Assembly (NCBI GenBank): GCA_016870455.1
Contig: VGBN01000002.1
Location: 1-59,146, forward strand
Direction: 5' to 3'
Length of the DNA stretch: 59,146 nucleotides
From: Actinomycetota bacterium
Lineage (GTDB): Bacteria > Actinomycetota > Actinomycetes > Nanopelagicales > Nanopelagicaceae
Shown here: one piece after another, positions 49,992 to 59,146 of the stretch
Layout of the letters: every line of letters starts with the position of its first letter
How positions within the stretch are numbered: the first letter of the stretch is position 1
Made by a program: the position numbers and the translations under genes
Notes under the pieces: model-generated
Databases searched by the model: none
Seen by the model: only the letters and a program-made list of their open reading frames with translations
Told to the model about the DNA's origin: nothing

Positions 49992-52831
49992 TGAATGATC
50001 GCTTGATAGTACGTGGGGCAAGAGAGCACAACTTAAAAGATGTCTCACTTGATATGCCGAGAAATTCACTAATCGTATTTACTGGATTATCTGGATCGGG
50101 AAAGTCCTCTCTAGCATTTGACACTATCTTCGCAGAGGGCCAGAGAAGGTATGTTGAATCACTATCTGCTTATGCCCGACAGTTTCTGGGACAAATGGAT
50201 AAGCCTGATGTTGATTTCATAGAAGGCCTATCACCTGCTGTTTCAATCGATCAAAAATCCACTAACAGAAATCCAAGATCTACAGTAGGAACAATTACAG
50301 AAGTTTACGATTATTTAAGATTGCTGTTTGCTAGAGCTGGAAAGCCACACTGTCCAAAATGTGGCAAAGCCATTGCAAAACAAACTCCGCAAAATATTGT
50401 TGACCAAATCCTTCAAATGCAGGAAGGAACTAAGTTTCAGGTTTTAGCTCCCGTAATCCGATCTCGAAAAGGTGAGTTTCTAGATCTTTTCAAAGACTTC
50501 ACTACTCAGGGTTATTCCAGAGTAAGGGTTGATGGCAGTAATTATCAAATAATTGAGGTGCCTAAGCTTAAGAAGCAAGAAAAACACACCATAGAGGTTG
50601 TTGTTGACCGGTTAAGTGTAAAACCTGAGAGTAAATCAAGGATAACCGATTCAATAGAAACCGCTCTTAAATTAGCAAATGGCTTAGTGATTCTTGATTT
50701 CGTTGATGTTAAAGCTGGATCACCCGATAAAGAAAAATCATTTAGTGAGCATATGGCATGTCATGAGTGCGAGTTATCTTTTGAAGAGTTAGAGCCTCGT
50801 TCCTTTTCATTTAACTCACCATTTGGAGCTTGTCCTGAGTGCACAGGAATTGGTACCAAGTTAGAGGTGGATGAGGAGTTACTGATACCAGATGATTCGA
50901 TTTCAATTTACGAAGGTGCAATTGCGCCTTGGTCAGGGGGTCAATCGTCAGAGTATTTTCTGAGATTGCTTGAGGGCTTATCAGATGATCTCAAGTTCTC
51001 ACTTGATACGCCTTGGAAAAAGCTCTCTGAAAAGGCTAAAGATGCCATCTTAAATGGCTGGGATTATGAAGTGCATGTGAAGTATAAAAATCGCTATGGA
51101 AGAGTTAGAAATTACACAACTGGATTTGAAGGTGTCATACCTTTTATTCATAGACGGCATGCAGAGACTGATAGTGATTACAGTCGAGATAAATATGAAG
51201 CTTATATGCGCCAAACTCCATGTCCAGTTTGTAATGGGAGCAGATTAAAGCCTGAGGTGTTAGCAGTAACCCTTGGGGGCAAAAATATCTCCCAGGTGTG
51301 TGAGTACTCAATCGCCGATTGTGAAGTTTTCCTAAAGGAGATCTCATTATCAGCTCGAGAAAAAAAGATAGCTGAGCGAGTACTCAAAGAGGTCCATGCT
51401 CGCTTAGGTTTTTTATTAGATGTTGGTTTGGATTATTTGACTCTGGCACGACCTGCAGCAACCCTCTCAGGTGGTGAGGCGCAACGAATACGTCTGGCAA
51501 CACAAATTGGTTCTGGACTAACCGGAGTTTTGTATGTGTTGGATGAACCTAGTATTGGGTTGCATCAGCGAGATAATCGAAAGTTAATAGAAACATTAAC
51601 TAGGTTACGAGACCTCGGGAACACTCTAATTGTTGTTGAGCATGATGAAGAGACAATTAGAACTGCAGATTGGATCGTTGATATTGGCCCTGGGGCTGGT
51701 GAGCATGGTGGAAGAGTTGTCTGCTCAGGTAGTTATGAAGATTTAGTGGCCAACAAAAGCTCAATCACGGGAGCCTATCTGTCCGGTAGATCTGTAATCG
51801 CCACTCCTAAGAAACGACGTTTGATAGATCCGAAAAAATCACTAACGGTTAAAGCGGCAAAAGAGAACAATCTGCAGGATATTGATGTGACCTTTCCATT
51901 ATCTGCATTTGTTGCAGTCACCGGCGTAAGCGGTTCTGGAAAATCAACGTTAGTCAATGACATTTTGTACTCTGTTTTAGCAAACAAATTAAATGGTGCC
52001 AGGATTGTTCCTGGCCGACACAGAACCATTACAGGACTTGATCAATTAGATAAAGTTGTCCACGTCGATCAATCTCCGATTGGGCGAACCCCAAGATCCA
52101 ATCCAGCTACATATACGGGAGTCTTTGACAAGATAAGAGCTTTATTTGCTGAGACAAGTGAAGCAAAGGTGCGGGGTTATCAGCAAGGCAGATTCTCCTT
52201 CAATGTCAAAGGCGGACGCTGCGAGAATTGTTCCGGGGATGGAACTATAACTATTGAGATGAATTTCCTCCCCGATGTTTATGTTCCTTGCGAGGTATGT
52301 CATGGGGCCAGGTATAACCGAGAAACATTAGAGGTGCACTATAAAGGCAAAACCATCGCCCAAGTTTTAGATATGTCTATTGAAGAAGCAAATAAGTTTT
52401 TCGAATCTGTTCCTGCAATAGCTAGATTCTTGAACACCTTATGCAATGTAGGGCTTGGATATGTCAGATTAGGTCAATCTGCTCCAACTCTTTCAGGCGG
52501 GGAGGCGCAGCGTGTGAAGCTAGCAACTGAGTTACAAAGACGCTCTACCGGAAGAACTATTTATGTTTTAGATGAGCCAACTACAGGTTTACATTTTGAA
52601 GATGTGCGCAAGCTTCTTCTTGTTTTAAATCGATTAGTTGACACTGGAAATACGGTAATTGTAATTGAGCACAACCTTGACGTAATTAAGTGCGCAGATT
52701 GGGTAATTGATTTAGGACCAGAAGGCGGCTCTAATGGCGGACTGGTTGTGGCTGAAGGTCGACCAGAGGATATAGTGAAGAGTTCAAAGAGTTACACCGG
52801 AAAGTTTCTTGCCCCCATACTTAAGAAGTAA
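49991..52831 (+). CDS. uvrA: Excinuclease ABC subunit UvrA
   Basis: UvrA is the ABC-type ATPase that first recognises bulky lesions. The 946-residue protein has two nucleotide-binding halves: Walker [10 protein letters not shown] and GVSGSGKST, signature loops LSGGEAQRI and LSGGEAQRV, and zinc sites from CPKCG, CHEC...CPEC and CENC...CEVC. I choose ATG 49991, which shares its A with the uvrB TGA; a TTG at 49988 would add one residue. The uvrC start is three bases after the stop. Confidence 0.97.
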   Translation: MNDRLIVRGAREHNLKDVSLDMPRNSLIVFTGLSGSGKSSLAFDTIFAEGQRRYVESLSAYARQFLGQMDKPDVDFIEGLSPAVSIDQKSTNRNPRSTVGTITEVYDYLRLLFARAGKPHCPKCGKAIAKQTPQNIVDQILQMQEGTKFQVLAPVIRSRKGEFLDLFKDFTTQGYSRVRVDGSNYQIIEVPKLKKQEKHTIEVVVDRLSVKPESKSRITDSIETALKLANGLVILDFVDVKAGSPDKEKSFSEHMACHECELSFEELEPRSFSFNSPFGACPECTGIGTKLEVDEELLIPDDSISIYEGAIAPWSGGQSSEYFLRLLEGLSDDLKFSLDTPWKKLSEKAKDAILNGWDYEVHVKYKNRYGRVRNYTTGFEGVIPFIHRRHAETDSDYSRDKYEAYMRQTPCPVCNGSRLKPEVLAVTLGGKNISQVCEYSIADCEVFLKEISLSAREKKIAERVLKEVHARLGFLLDVGLDYLTLARPAATLSGGEAQRIRLATQIGSGLTGVLYVLDEPSIGLHQRDNRKLIETLTRLRDLGNTLIVVEHDEETIRTADWIVDIGPGAGEHGGRVVCSGSYEDLVANKSSITGAYLSGRSVIATPKKRRLIDPKKSLTVKAAKENNLQDIDVTFPLSAFVAVTGVSGSGKSTLVNDILYSVLANKLNGARIVPGRHRTITGLDQLDKVVHVDQSPIGRTPRSNPATYTGVFDKIRALFAETSEAKVRGYQQGRFSFNVKGGRCENCSGDGTITIEMNFLPDVYVPCEVCHGARYNRETLEVHYKGKTIAQVLDMSIEEANKFFESVPAIARFLNTLCNVGLGYVRLGQSAPTLSGGEAQRVKLATELQRRSTGRTIYVLDEPTTGLHFEDVRKLLLVLNRLVDTGNTVIVIEHNLDVIKCADWVIDLGPEGGSNGGLVVAEGRPEDIVKSSKSYTGKFLAPILKK

Positions 52832-52834
52832 TCT

Positions 52835-54748
52835 ATGAGCGACCCGACTAGTTATCGACCTTCAAACCTTCCAACCGATCCAGGGGTGTATAGATTTTTT
52901 GATAAAGATGACAAAGTCATTTATGTTGGAAAAGCTAAGAACTTAAAAAACCGAATCAACTCATATTTTGGAAAAAATCTTCATATTAAAACTCGTAAAC
53001 TGGTAAGGACCGCTGTTCGCGTTGATTGGACGATAGTTAACTCTGAGGTTGAGGCCCTCCAATTAGAATTTACCTGGATCAAGCAGTACAACCCAGATTT
53101 CAATGTTCAATTCAAAGATGATAAGTCCTATCCATATTTAGCGATCGATTCGGAATCAAAATATCCAAGATTGTTCATATCACGATCAAAGAAAATACCT
53201 AGAGTAAAGTATTTCGGACCCTACTCTCACGCTTGGGCACTAAGAAGTACTTTTGAAACATTAATTAAGATTTATCCAGTCAGAACTTGTACCGAATCAA
53301 ATTTTCAATCTGCTAGGCGTAATAAACGTCAATGTCTACTTGGCGATATCGGAAGATGTGCTGCGCCATGCGTGGATTGGATAAGCGAAAAAGATCATAA
53401 AGCGTTAGCTAACAACTTAGTCACTTTTCTAGAGAAATCTCCTGAGGAGATATCCCTTAGAGTTGAAAAAGAGATGCAAGCCGCTTCCGAGGCGCAAGAG
53501 TTTGAGAAAGCTGCCAAATTGCGGGATCAATTAGAGGCGATAAATAAAGCTTTTGAATCCACAGACAGATTTTTAAATGAAAAACTTGATGCTGATGTAT
53601 TAGCGATCCATGAAGAGATCACCCATGCTGCCTTGTCCCAGTTCATAGTCTCTGCTGGTCGTATCACAGGTTCTAGATCCTGGATTATTGACCGGGCAAA
53701 TCTGCTAGAAGATGAATCCATAATTGCAGCAACTGTCGGAAAAATATATGCTGAGAATTCACCTCCTGCTGAAATCTTGGTAGACCAACTGCCACCTGAC
53801 TTCAAGCTGTTAGAGGAGTGGTTAACTTCAACACGAGGAAAAAATGTCTCAATTACCCAACCCTTGCGAGGAGAAAAGTTTGAGTTAGTACAAATGGTTA
53901 AGCGAAATGCCAATCAAGCACTGATTCAATATTTAAGTAAGCGTGCCAATGATGCAGCTGTAAGTGGAAGCGCACTTTCGCAGATAGCAGAACAACTCGA
54001 ATTAGCTGAATTGCCATTGAGAATTGAATGTTTCGATATTTCAAATATTCAAGGAACAAGCATGGTGGCCTCGATGGTTGTATTTGAGGATGGCCAACCG
54101 AAAAAAAAGGATTACAGAAGGTTTGCGATATCAGATGACTTAGAATTTGATGATACAAGGGCGATGCACCACGTAATCACGAGAAGATTCAAAAGATACC
54201 TAGAGGATAAAGAGATTGATGTTTCAGAGGCTGCGATTGCAGGGGGAGATAGACCAAGGTTTGCCTACCCTCCACAATTGGTTGTGGTTGATGGTGGTAA
54301 AGGTCAGGTAAATGCTGCAGCAAAAGCACTCTCTGAGTTGGGTATTACGGATGTGGCACTTTGCGGATTAGCCAAAAGGTTGGAAGAGGTGTGGTTACCT
54401 CACAATAGTGAACCAATTATTTTCCCTAGACATAGTGAGGCGTTGTACCTATTACAAAAGGTGAGGGATGAGGCTCACCGATTCGCAATTACTTTTCATA
54501 GGAGTAAGCGTTCAAAGATTATGCTGGAATCTCTTCTTGACGAGATAGCTGGCTTAGGGGAGGTGAGAAGGAATTCACTTCTTACTCAATTCGGTTCTGT
54601 AAGTGCATTGAGGGCAGCAACACCACAACAGATTGCAAGCGTTCCAGGTATTGGTGAAAAAATGGCGCAATCAATCTTTGAGCAACTGATCAGTCGTCAA
54701 TCTTCACTCAAAGTTGATGCTGAAACAGGTGAGATATTAGATGCTTGA
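52835..54748 (+). CDS. uvrC: Excinuclease ABC subunit UvrC
   Basis: UvrC makes both incisions in excision repair. The 637 residues have an N-terminal GIY-YIG nuclease (GVYRFFDKDDKVIYVGKAK, residues 18-36), a Cys-rich block (CLLGDIGRCAAPC), a UVR motif near 215, an RNase H-like domain with ECFDISNIQGT and VVDGGKGQVNAA, and tandem helix-hairpin-helix motifs at the end (FGSVSALRAA, VPGIGEKMA). AAGAAG before the ATG may serve as ribosome site. It follows uvrA closely. Confidence 0.96.
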   Translation: MSDPTSYRPSNLPTDPGVYRFFDKDDKVIYVGKAKNLKNRINSYFGKNLHIKTRKLVRTAVRVDWTIVNSEVEALQLEFTWIKQYNPDFNVQFKDDKSYPYLAIDSESKYPRLFISRSKKIPRVKYFGPYSHAWALRSTFETLIKIYPVRTCTESNFQSARRNKRQCLLGDIGRCAAPCVDWISEKDHKALANNLVTFLEKSPEEISLRVEKEMQAASEAQEFEKAAKLRDQLEAINKAFESTDRFLNEKLDADVLAIHEEITHAALSQFIVSAGRITGSRSWIIDRANLLEDESIIAATVGKIYAENSPPAEILVDQLPPDFKLLEEWLTSTRGKNVSITQPLRGEKFELVQMVKRNANQALIQYLSKRANDAAVSGSALSQIAEQLELAELPLRIECFDISNIQGTSMVASMVVFEDGQPKKKDYRRFAISDDLEFDDTRAMHHVITRRFKRYLEDKEIDVSEAAIAGGDRPRFAYPPQLVVVDGGKGQVNAAAKALSELGITDVALCGLAKRLEEVWLPHNSEPIIFPRHSEALYLLQKVRDEAHRFAITFHRSKRSKIMLESLLDEIAGLGEVRRNSLLTQFGSVSALRAATPQQIASVPGIGEKMAQSIFEQLISRQSSLKVDAETGEILDA

Positions 54749-54769
54749 CATGTATAGCAAGATATTGCC

Positions 54770-55648
54770 ATGAAAGGTGATACTGAAATTTTAGTAATTA
54801 CCGGCATGAGTGGTGCAGGTCGATCAACTGTGGCTCACACCTTAGAAGATTTGGGTTGGTATGTAGTTGACAATCTTCCTCCAGCTTTGCTTGGTAATTT
54901 AATCGATTTAGTAAATCAATCGGTAAAGAAAGTAGCAGTCGTAATCGATGTTCGTGGCCGAGCTTTTTTTAATGATTTAACTAGATCTTTGGCTGAATTG
55001 GCCGATCAAGGAGTGTCACGAAAAATTCTGTTTGTAGATGCTGCAGATGATGCATTAGTCAGACGGTTTGAATCAACTAGAAGGCCACATCCCTTGCAAG
55101 GTTCCGAACGTATTTTGGATGGAATTACCAACGAAAGGGAAAGATTGCGAGAGGTAAGGGAATCCTCTGACATCATTATTGATACATCAAATCTAAATAT
55201 TCATCAGCTAGAAAAAAAAGTAAGTGATTATTTTCATGAGGATTCAGAATCCGATTTACGAGTAAATATTCTATCTTTTGGGTATAAATACGGAATCCCA
55301 GTAGATGCAGATCTTGTTATGGATTGCAGGTTTATTGCCAATCCACACTGGATCCCAGAACTTCGACCGCTAACTGGTAAGGATCAAGCGGTGAGCGATG
55401 AGGTGTTAAAAAGCAATAACGTACAAGAGTTCTTATCAAGATATCAGGCTTTATTTGAAACTATGGCGATGGGTTTTATTTCTGAGGGAAGAAAATTTTT
55501 AACCCTAGCTATCGGCTGTACTGGTGGTAAACATCGGTCGGTAGCGATAACCGAAGAGTTGTTATCTAGGCTTTCAAACACAAAAGATCTATCGAAATTC
55601 AAAATTGAAACCCATGCAATTCATAGAGATTTAGGTCGAGAAATATAG
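54770..55648 (+). CDS. rapZ: RapZ/YvcJ family nucleotide-binding protein
   Basis: RapZ-type proteins bind nucleotides through a P-loop. In E. coli RapZ binds small RNAs that control GlmS, while in Gram-positives the role is less clear. The 292 residues have the P-loop GMSGAGRST (Arg in place of Lys, common in Actinobacteria), Walker B-like VAVVIDVRGRAFF and the C-terminal CTGGKHRSVAITEELL block. It is followed directly by yvcK and whiA, the widely conserved rapZ-yvcK-whiA trio of Gram-positive bacteria. Confidence 0.94.
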   Translation: MKGDTEILVITGMSGAGRSTVAHTLEDLGWYVVDNLPPALLGNLIDLVNQSVKKVAVVIDVRGRAFFNDLTRSLAELADQGVSRKILFVDAADDALVRRFESTRRPHPLQGSERILDGITNERERLREVRESSDIIIDTSNLNIHQLEKKVSDYFHEDSESDLRVNILSFGYKYGIPVDADLVMDCRFIANPHWIPELRPLTGKDQAVSDEVLKSNNVQEFLSRYQALFETMAMGFISEGRKFLTLAIGCTGGKHRSVAITEELLSRLSNTKDLSKFKIETHAIHRDLGREI

Positions 55649-56581
55649 ATGGTTTCCAATCCGAAGGTAGTGTGTTTAGGTGGAGGACATGGATTGGCTG
55701 CCACATTAGCAGCAATGCGCACTCTGACCGCAGAGGTCACAGCGGTAGTGACGGTGGCAGATAACGGTGGATCGTCGGGAAGATTAAGAGCAGAGTTCAA
55801 TTCATTGCCGCCCGGAGATTTAAGAATGGCACTAGCGGCATTATGTGCAGATGATGAGTGGGGACGTAGTTGGGCTGAGATCATGCAGTATCGCTTCACA
55901 AGTTCAGGACAGATGGACAATCATGCAGTAGGAAATTTGTTGTTAACTGCACTGTGGGATAGAGATCATGATCCAGTCAAAGGCTTAGAGCGGGTTGGGC
56001 AACTTCTCAAAGTTGTAGGCAGAGTTCTGCCAATGGCACTTGAACCTCTAGATATAGAAGGAAAGTTTACAAACAGGGATCAGATCAAGGTAGTTAGGGG
56101 ACAAATTGAGGTTGCTGCTGCGACCGGAAAGGTTAGTGATCTTCGATTAATACCTGACAAACCAAAAGCAACCCCACAAGTTTTATCGGCTTTAAATGAA
56201 GCTGATTGGATAACCATTGGTCCTGGATCCTGGCTATCAAGCGTGATGCCTCACTTTTTGTTAGCCCAACAGGCGGAGCAAATTTGTGGAAGTAAAGCTC
56301 GGAAGATAATGATTTTCAATCTTCCCGATAAGTCAACATCTGATGAGTATGCCGGGTTTTCGCTTGAGGCTCACCTACAACTGGTTTTAGATCATGTACC
56401 AAATCTCAATATTGATGTTGCTTTGATAGATAAATCTCTGGATGGTAAAGAAAGTGGCTTCGTTGATCTAGTGGCAAAATGTGGGGGAAAAGTTATGTCA
56501 TTTGACCTAGCAGATGCAAAGCAAAATTTCCACCATGATAGGGAAAAATTAAGTACTGCTTTTGCCCACATTTTTGGTTAA
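55649..56581 (+). CDS. yvcK: YvcK/CofD-like gluconeogenesis factor
   Basis: YvcK binds UDP-sugars and is needed for growth on gluconeogenic substrates and normal cell shape in some bacteria. The Rossmann-like start VVCLGGGHGLAATL, the block VADNGGSSGRLR and MDNHAVGNLLLTALWD are typical of the CofD-like family. The 310-residue length is usual. It starts immediately after the rapZ stop with no gap. Confidence 0.92.
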   Translation: MVSNPKVVCLGGGHGLAATLAAMRTLTAEVTAVVTVADNGGSSGRLRAEFNSLPPGDLRMALAALCADDEWGRSWAEIMQYRFTSSGQMDNHAVGNLLLTALWDRDHDPVKGLERVGQLLKVVGRVLPMALEPLDIEGKFTNRDQIKVVRGQIEVAAATGKVSDLRLIPDKPKATPQVLSALNEADWITIGPGSWLSSVMPHFLLAQQAEQICGSKARKIMIFNLPDKSTSDEYAGFSLEAHLQLVLDHVPNLNIDVALIDKSLDGKESGFVDLVAKCGGKVMSFDLADAKQNFHHDREKLSTAFAHIFG

Positions 56582-56622
56582 TACCTGCTTAGATAACCCC
56601 ATCGATATTTAGAGGAGCAGTC

Positions 56623-57600
56623 ATGGCAATGACAGAGGCAGTCAAGGATGAGTTAGGCAGGCTCTCAATAACTAAACCTTGTTGCCGCAAGTCAGAGGTT
56701 TCAGCCTTACTTAGATTTGCTGGTGGCTTACACATTGCAGCGGGCAAGATAATTATCGAGGTGGAGTTAGATACTGCGCAAAGTGCGCGCCGACTTAGAA
56801 AAGACATCTCTGAAATATTTGGACACGAAAGTGAATTGTCTGTTGTCTCTTCAAGCGGAATAAGAAAGGGTAGTCGCTACATCGTTAGGGTGTTAAGTGA
56901 TGGCGATGCGTTAGCGCGACAAACTGGATTAGTAGATGCAAATAATCGACCAATCAGAGGTTTGCCACCTCAAGTTGTCTCAGCCTCAATTTGTGATGCA
57001 GAGGCTGCCTGGCGGGGAGCATTTTTAGCTCACGGCTCATTAACGGAGCCAGGACGATCATCAGCATTAGAGATTACCTGTCCAGGTCCAGAGGCAGCAC
57101 TTGCATTGGTGGGTGCAGCTCGCAGATTAGGTATCACAGCAAAAGCTCGAGAGGTAAGAAGTGTTGATCGAGTGGTGATAAGAGATGGCGATGCAATTGG
57201 CGCACTTCTAACCAGAGTTGGTGCACATGAAACAGTTTTAGCTTGGGAGGAGCGCAGAATGCGCAGAGAGGTGCGCGCTACTGCAAATCGTCTAGCTAAT
57301 TTTGATGATGCAAATCTTCGACGTTCGGCGAGGGCTGCAGTCGCAGCTTCAGCTAGGGTGCAAAGAGCCATGGAGATATTAGGTTCAGATATTCCTGAAC
57401 ATCTGAAGGAGGCGGGTGAGTTAAGGGTGAATCACGGCCAGGCAAGTCTTGAAGAACTTGGATCGCTAGCATCACCGCCAATGACAAAGGATGCGATCGC
57501 AGGTCGGATTAGAAGATTACTTGCTATGGCAGACAAGCGAGCTCGCGAACTTGGAGTACCTGACACTGAGGCAAGTATTAGTCCAGACCTATTAAATTAA
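56623..57600 (+). CDS. whiA: Sporulation/division regulator WhiA
   Basis: WhiA is a DNA-binding protein with a LAGLIDADG-derived N-terminal domain and a C-terminal helix-turn-helix. In Streptomyces it controls sporulation septation, and in unicellular relatives division-linked genes. The 325 residues show the early block [11 protein letters not shown] and [15 protein letters not shown], the middle [14 protein letters not shown] and the HTH area near 280-310. AGAGGAG upstream of ATG 56623 is a good ribosome site. Whether it controls ftsZ here cannot be judged from sequence alone. Confidence 0.96.
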   Translation: MAMTEAVKDELGRLSITKPCCRKSEVSALLRFAGGLHIAAGKIIIEVELDTAQSARRLRKDISEIFGHESELSVVSSSGIRKGSRYIVRVLSDGDALARQTGLVDANNRPIRGLPPQVVSASICDAEAAWRGAFLAHGSLTEPGRSSALEITCPGPEAALALVGAARRLGITAKAREVRSVDRVVIRDGDAIGALLTRVGAHETVLAWEERRMRREVRATANRLANFDDANLRRSARAAVAASARVQRAMEILGSDIPEHLKEAGELRVNHGQASLEELGSLASPPMTKDAIAGRIRRLLAMADKRARELGVPDTEASISPDLLN

Positions 57601-57618
57601 AGTTCATTTGTAAACTGC

Positions 57619-57651
57619 TAAGATAGGAAGATCCCACGGGGTTGTGGATCT
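57619..57651 (+). promoter_or_regulatory. Possible gap promoter and leader hairpin
   Basis: TAAGAT (57619-57624) is a possible -10. Just after it AGATCCCAC (57629-57637) pairs with GTGGATCT (57644-57651) with one bulged C and a six-base loop GGGGTT. No T run follows, so it looks like a 5' leader hairpin of gap or a weak whiA 3' end rather than an intrinsic terminator. Confidence 0.35.
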
Positions 57652-57664
57652 ATCTATTAAATAA

Positions 57665-58687
<1,023 letters not shown>

Positions 58688-58691
58688 TTTA

Positions 58692-59146
58692 ATGCAGATA
58701 AAAAATCTAAACCAGATTGAACTTAAAGGTAAGCGAATAGTTCTTCGATGCGACCTTAATGTTCCGATCAAAAATGGAGTAATTGAGGATGATGGAAGAA
58801 TCCGTGCCTCACTTAGCACGATCGATTTTTTACTCAAAAATAATTGCTCGATCGTTGTAATTGCTCACTTGGGTAGACCAAAAGGAGAGATCAAAGCAGA
58901 GTTATCACTACAGCCGGTGGCAAAGGCCCTGGGTAGATTACTTGGTAGAGAGGTCAGCTTTAATACCCAAATCAGGGGACTTAAATCAAAAACTGAATTA
59001 CTTAAACCTAGTGAAATTTTGATGTTGGAAAATATTCGTTTTGAAAAAAGTGAGACCAGCAAAGTGCCCTCTGAACGATTAGAACTTGCTAAAGAGTTAG
59101 CAAGTTATGGCCAGATATACGTGGGAGATGGCTTTGGTGCAGTACA
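58692..59146 (+). CDS. pgk: Phosphoglycerate kinase, 3' truncated by window edge
   Basis: PGK makes ATP and 3-phosphoglycerate from 1,3-bisphosphoglycerate. The visible 151 codons start MQIKNLNQIELKGKRIVLRCDLNVPI and contain the substrate block AHLGRPKG and LENIRFEKSE; the frame is still open at the window end. The usual length is about 390-400 residues. The start is four bases after the gap stop and no Shine-Dalgarno is visible, so it is probably coupled to gap. Confidence 0.95.
   Translation, partial: MQIKNLNQIELKGKRIVLRCDLNVPIKNGVIEDDGRIRASLSTIDFLLKNNCSIVVIAHLGRPKGEIKAELSLQPVAKALGRLLGREVSFNTQIRGLKSKTELLKPSEILMLENIRFEKSETSKVPSERLELAKELASYGQIYVGDGFGAV

Noticed and set aside
53527-53913. Minus-strand 128-codon open frame opposite uvrC
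   Set aside because: It is antisense to a conserved uvrC region with no motif of its own.
54745-54750. Perfect -35 hexamer TTGACA before rapZ
   Set aside because: No -10-like hexamer lies 16-18 bases downstream; that position falls on the rapZ start codon.

Overview
The window is a gene-dense, A+T-rich piece of an actinobacterial chromosome. Marks of Actinobacteria are whiA, an ANTAR-type PdtaR response regulator, sepF-yggT after ftsZ, a dcw cluster without ftsA, a lysine-tailed TraR/DksA protein before lspA, a PriA (HisA/TrpF) remnant and a four-domain S1 protein. The gene order closely follows what I remember of the core Streptomyces chromosome. The low GC, very short intergenic gaps and lost or shrunken genes suggest a streamlined lineage, for example the freshwater acI/Nanopelagicales group. 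That placement is inference.

Layout: (1) 1-13395, dcw operon mraZ(partial)-rsmH-ftsL-ftsI-murE-murF-mraY-murD-ftsW-murG-murC-ftsQ. (2) 13584-16779, ftsZ-pgeF-yggS-sepF-yggT. (3) 16776-19919, ileS on the minus strand, where relatives have divIVA-ileS on the same strand as ftsZ. (4) 20031-25776, traR/dksA-lspA-rluD-dnaE. (5) 25781-26157, a collapsed priA/hisA pseudogene. (6) 26197-32644, trpE-small membrane ORF-trpC-trpB-trpA-mauE-like-dsbA-like-lgt. (7) 32654-40870, VIT family-gltB-gltD-pyk. (8) A tRNA with anticodon CAA at 40915-40987, one base before pdtaR, then a hotdog thioesterase (minus), polA and an MFS transporter (minus). (9) 45929-59146, rpsA-coaE-uvrB-uvrA-uvrC-rapZ-yvcK-whiA-gap-pgk(partial). 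There is no phage, IS element, CRISPR array or other obvious accessory region.

The genes are mainly housekeeping: peptidoglycan precursor synthesis and septation, lipoprotein maturation (lspA, lgt), replication and excision repair (dnaE, polA, uvrABC), tryptophan and glutamate synthesis, and lower glycolysis. The interest lies in how they are expressed and what has been lost. Main observations: a nested RNA structure before rsmH whose CUUCCCC loop is complementary to the rsmH ribosome-binding region; about ten genes with a TANNNT -10 box only 5-7 bases before the start codon and no Shine-Dalgarno, in four cases with the upstream gene's stop codon forming the first half of the box; a Leu-type tRNA without a long variable arm, touching pdtaR; a priA gene that appears to have lost about one half-barrel; a trp-region membrane protein reduced to 51 residues; an IleRS with GTHH in place of HIGH; and an lspA that probably starts at CTG.
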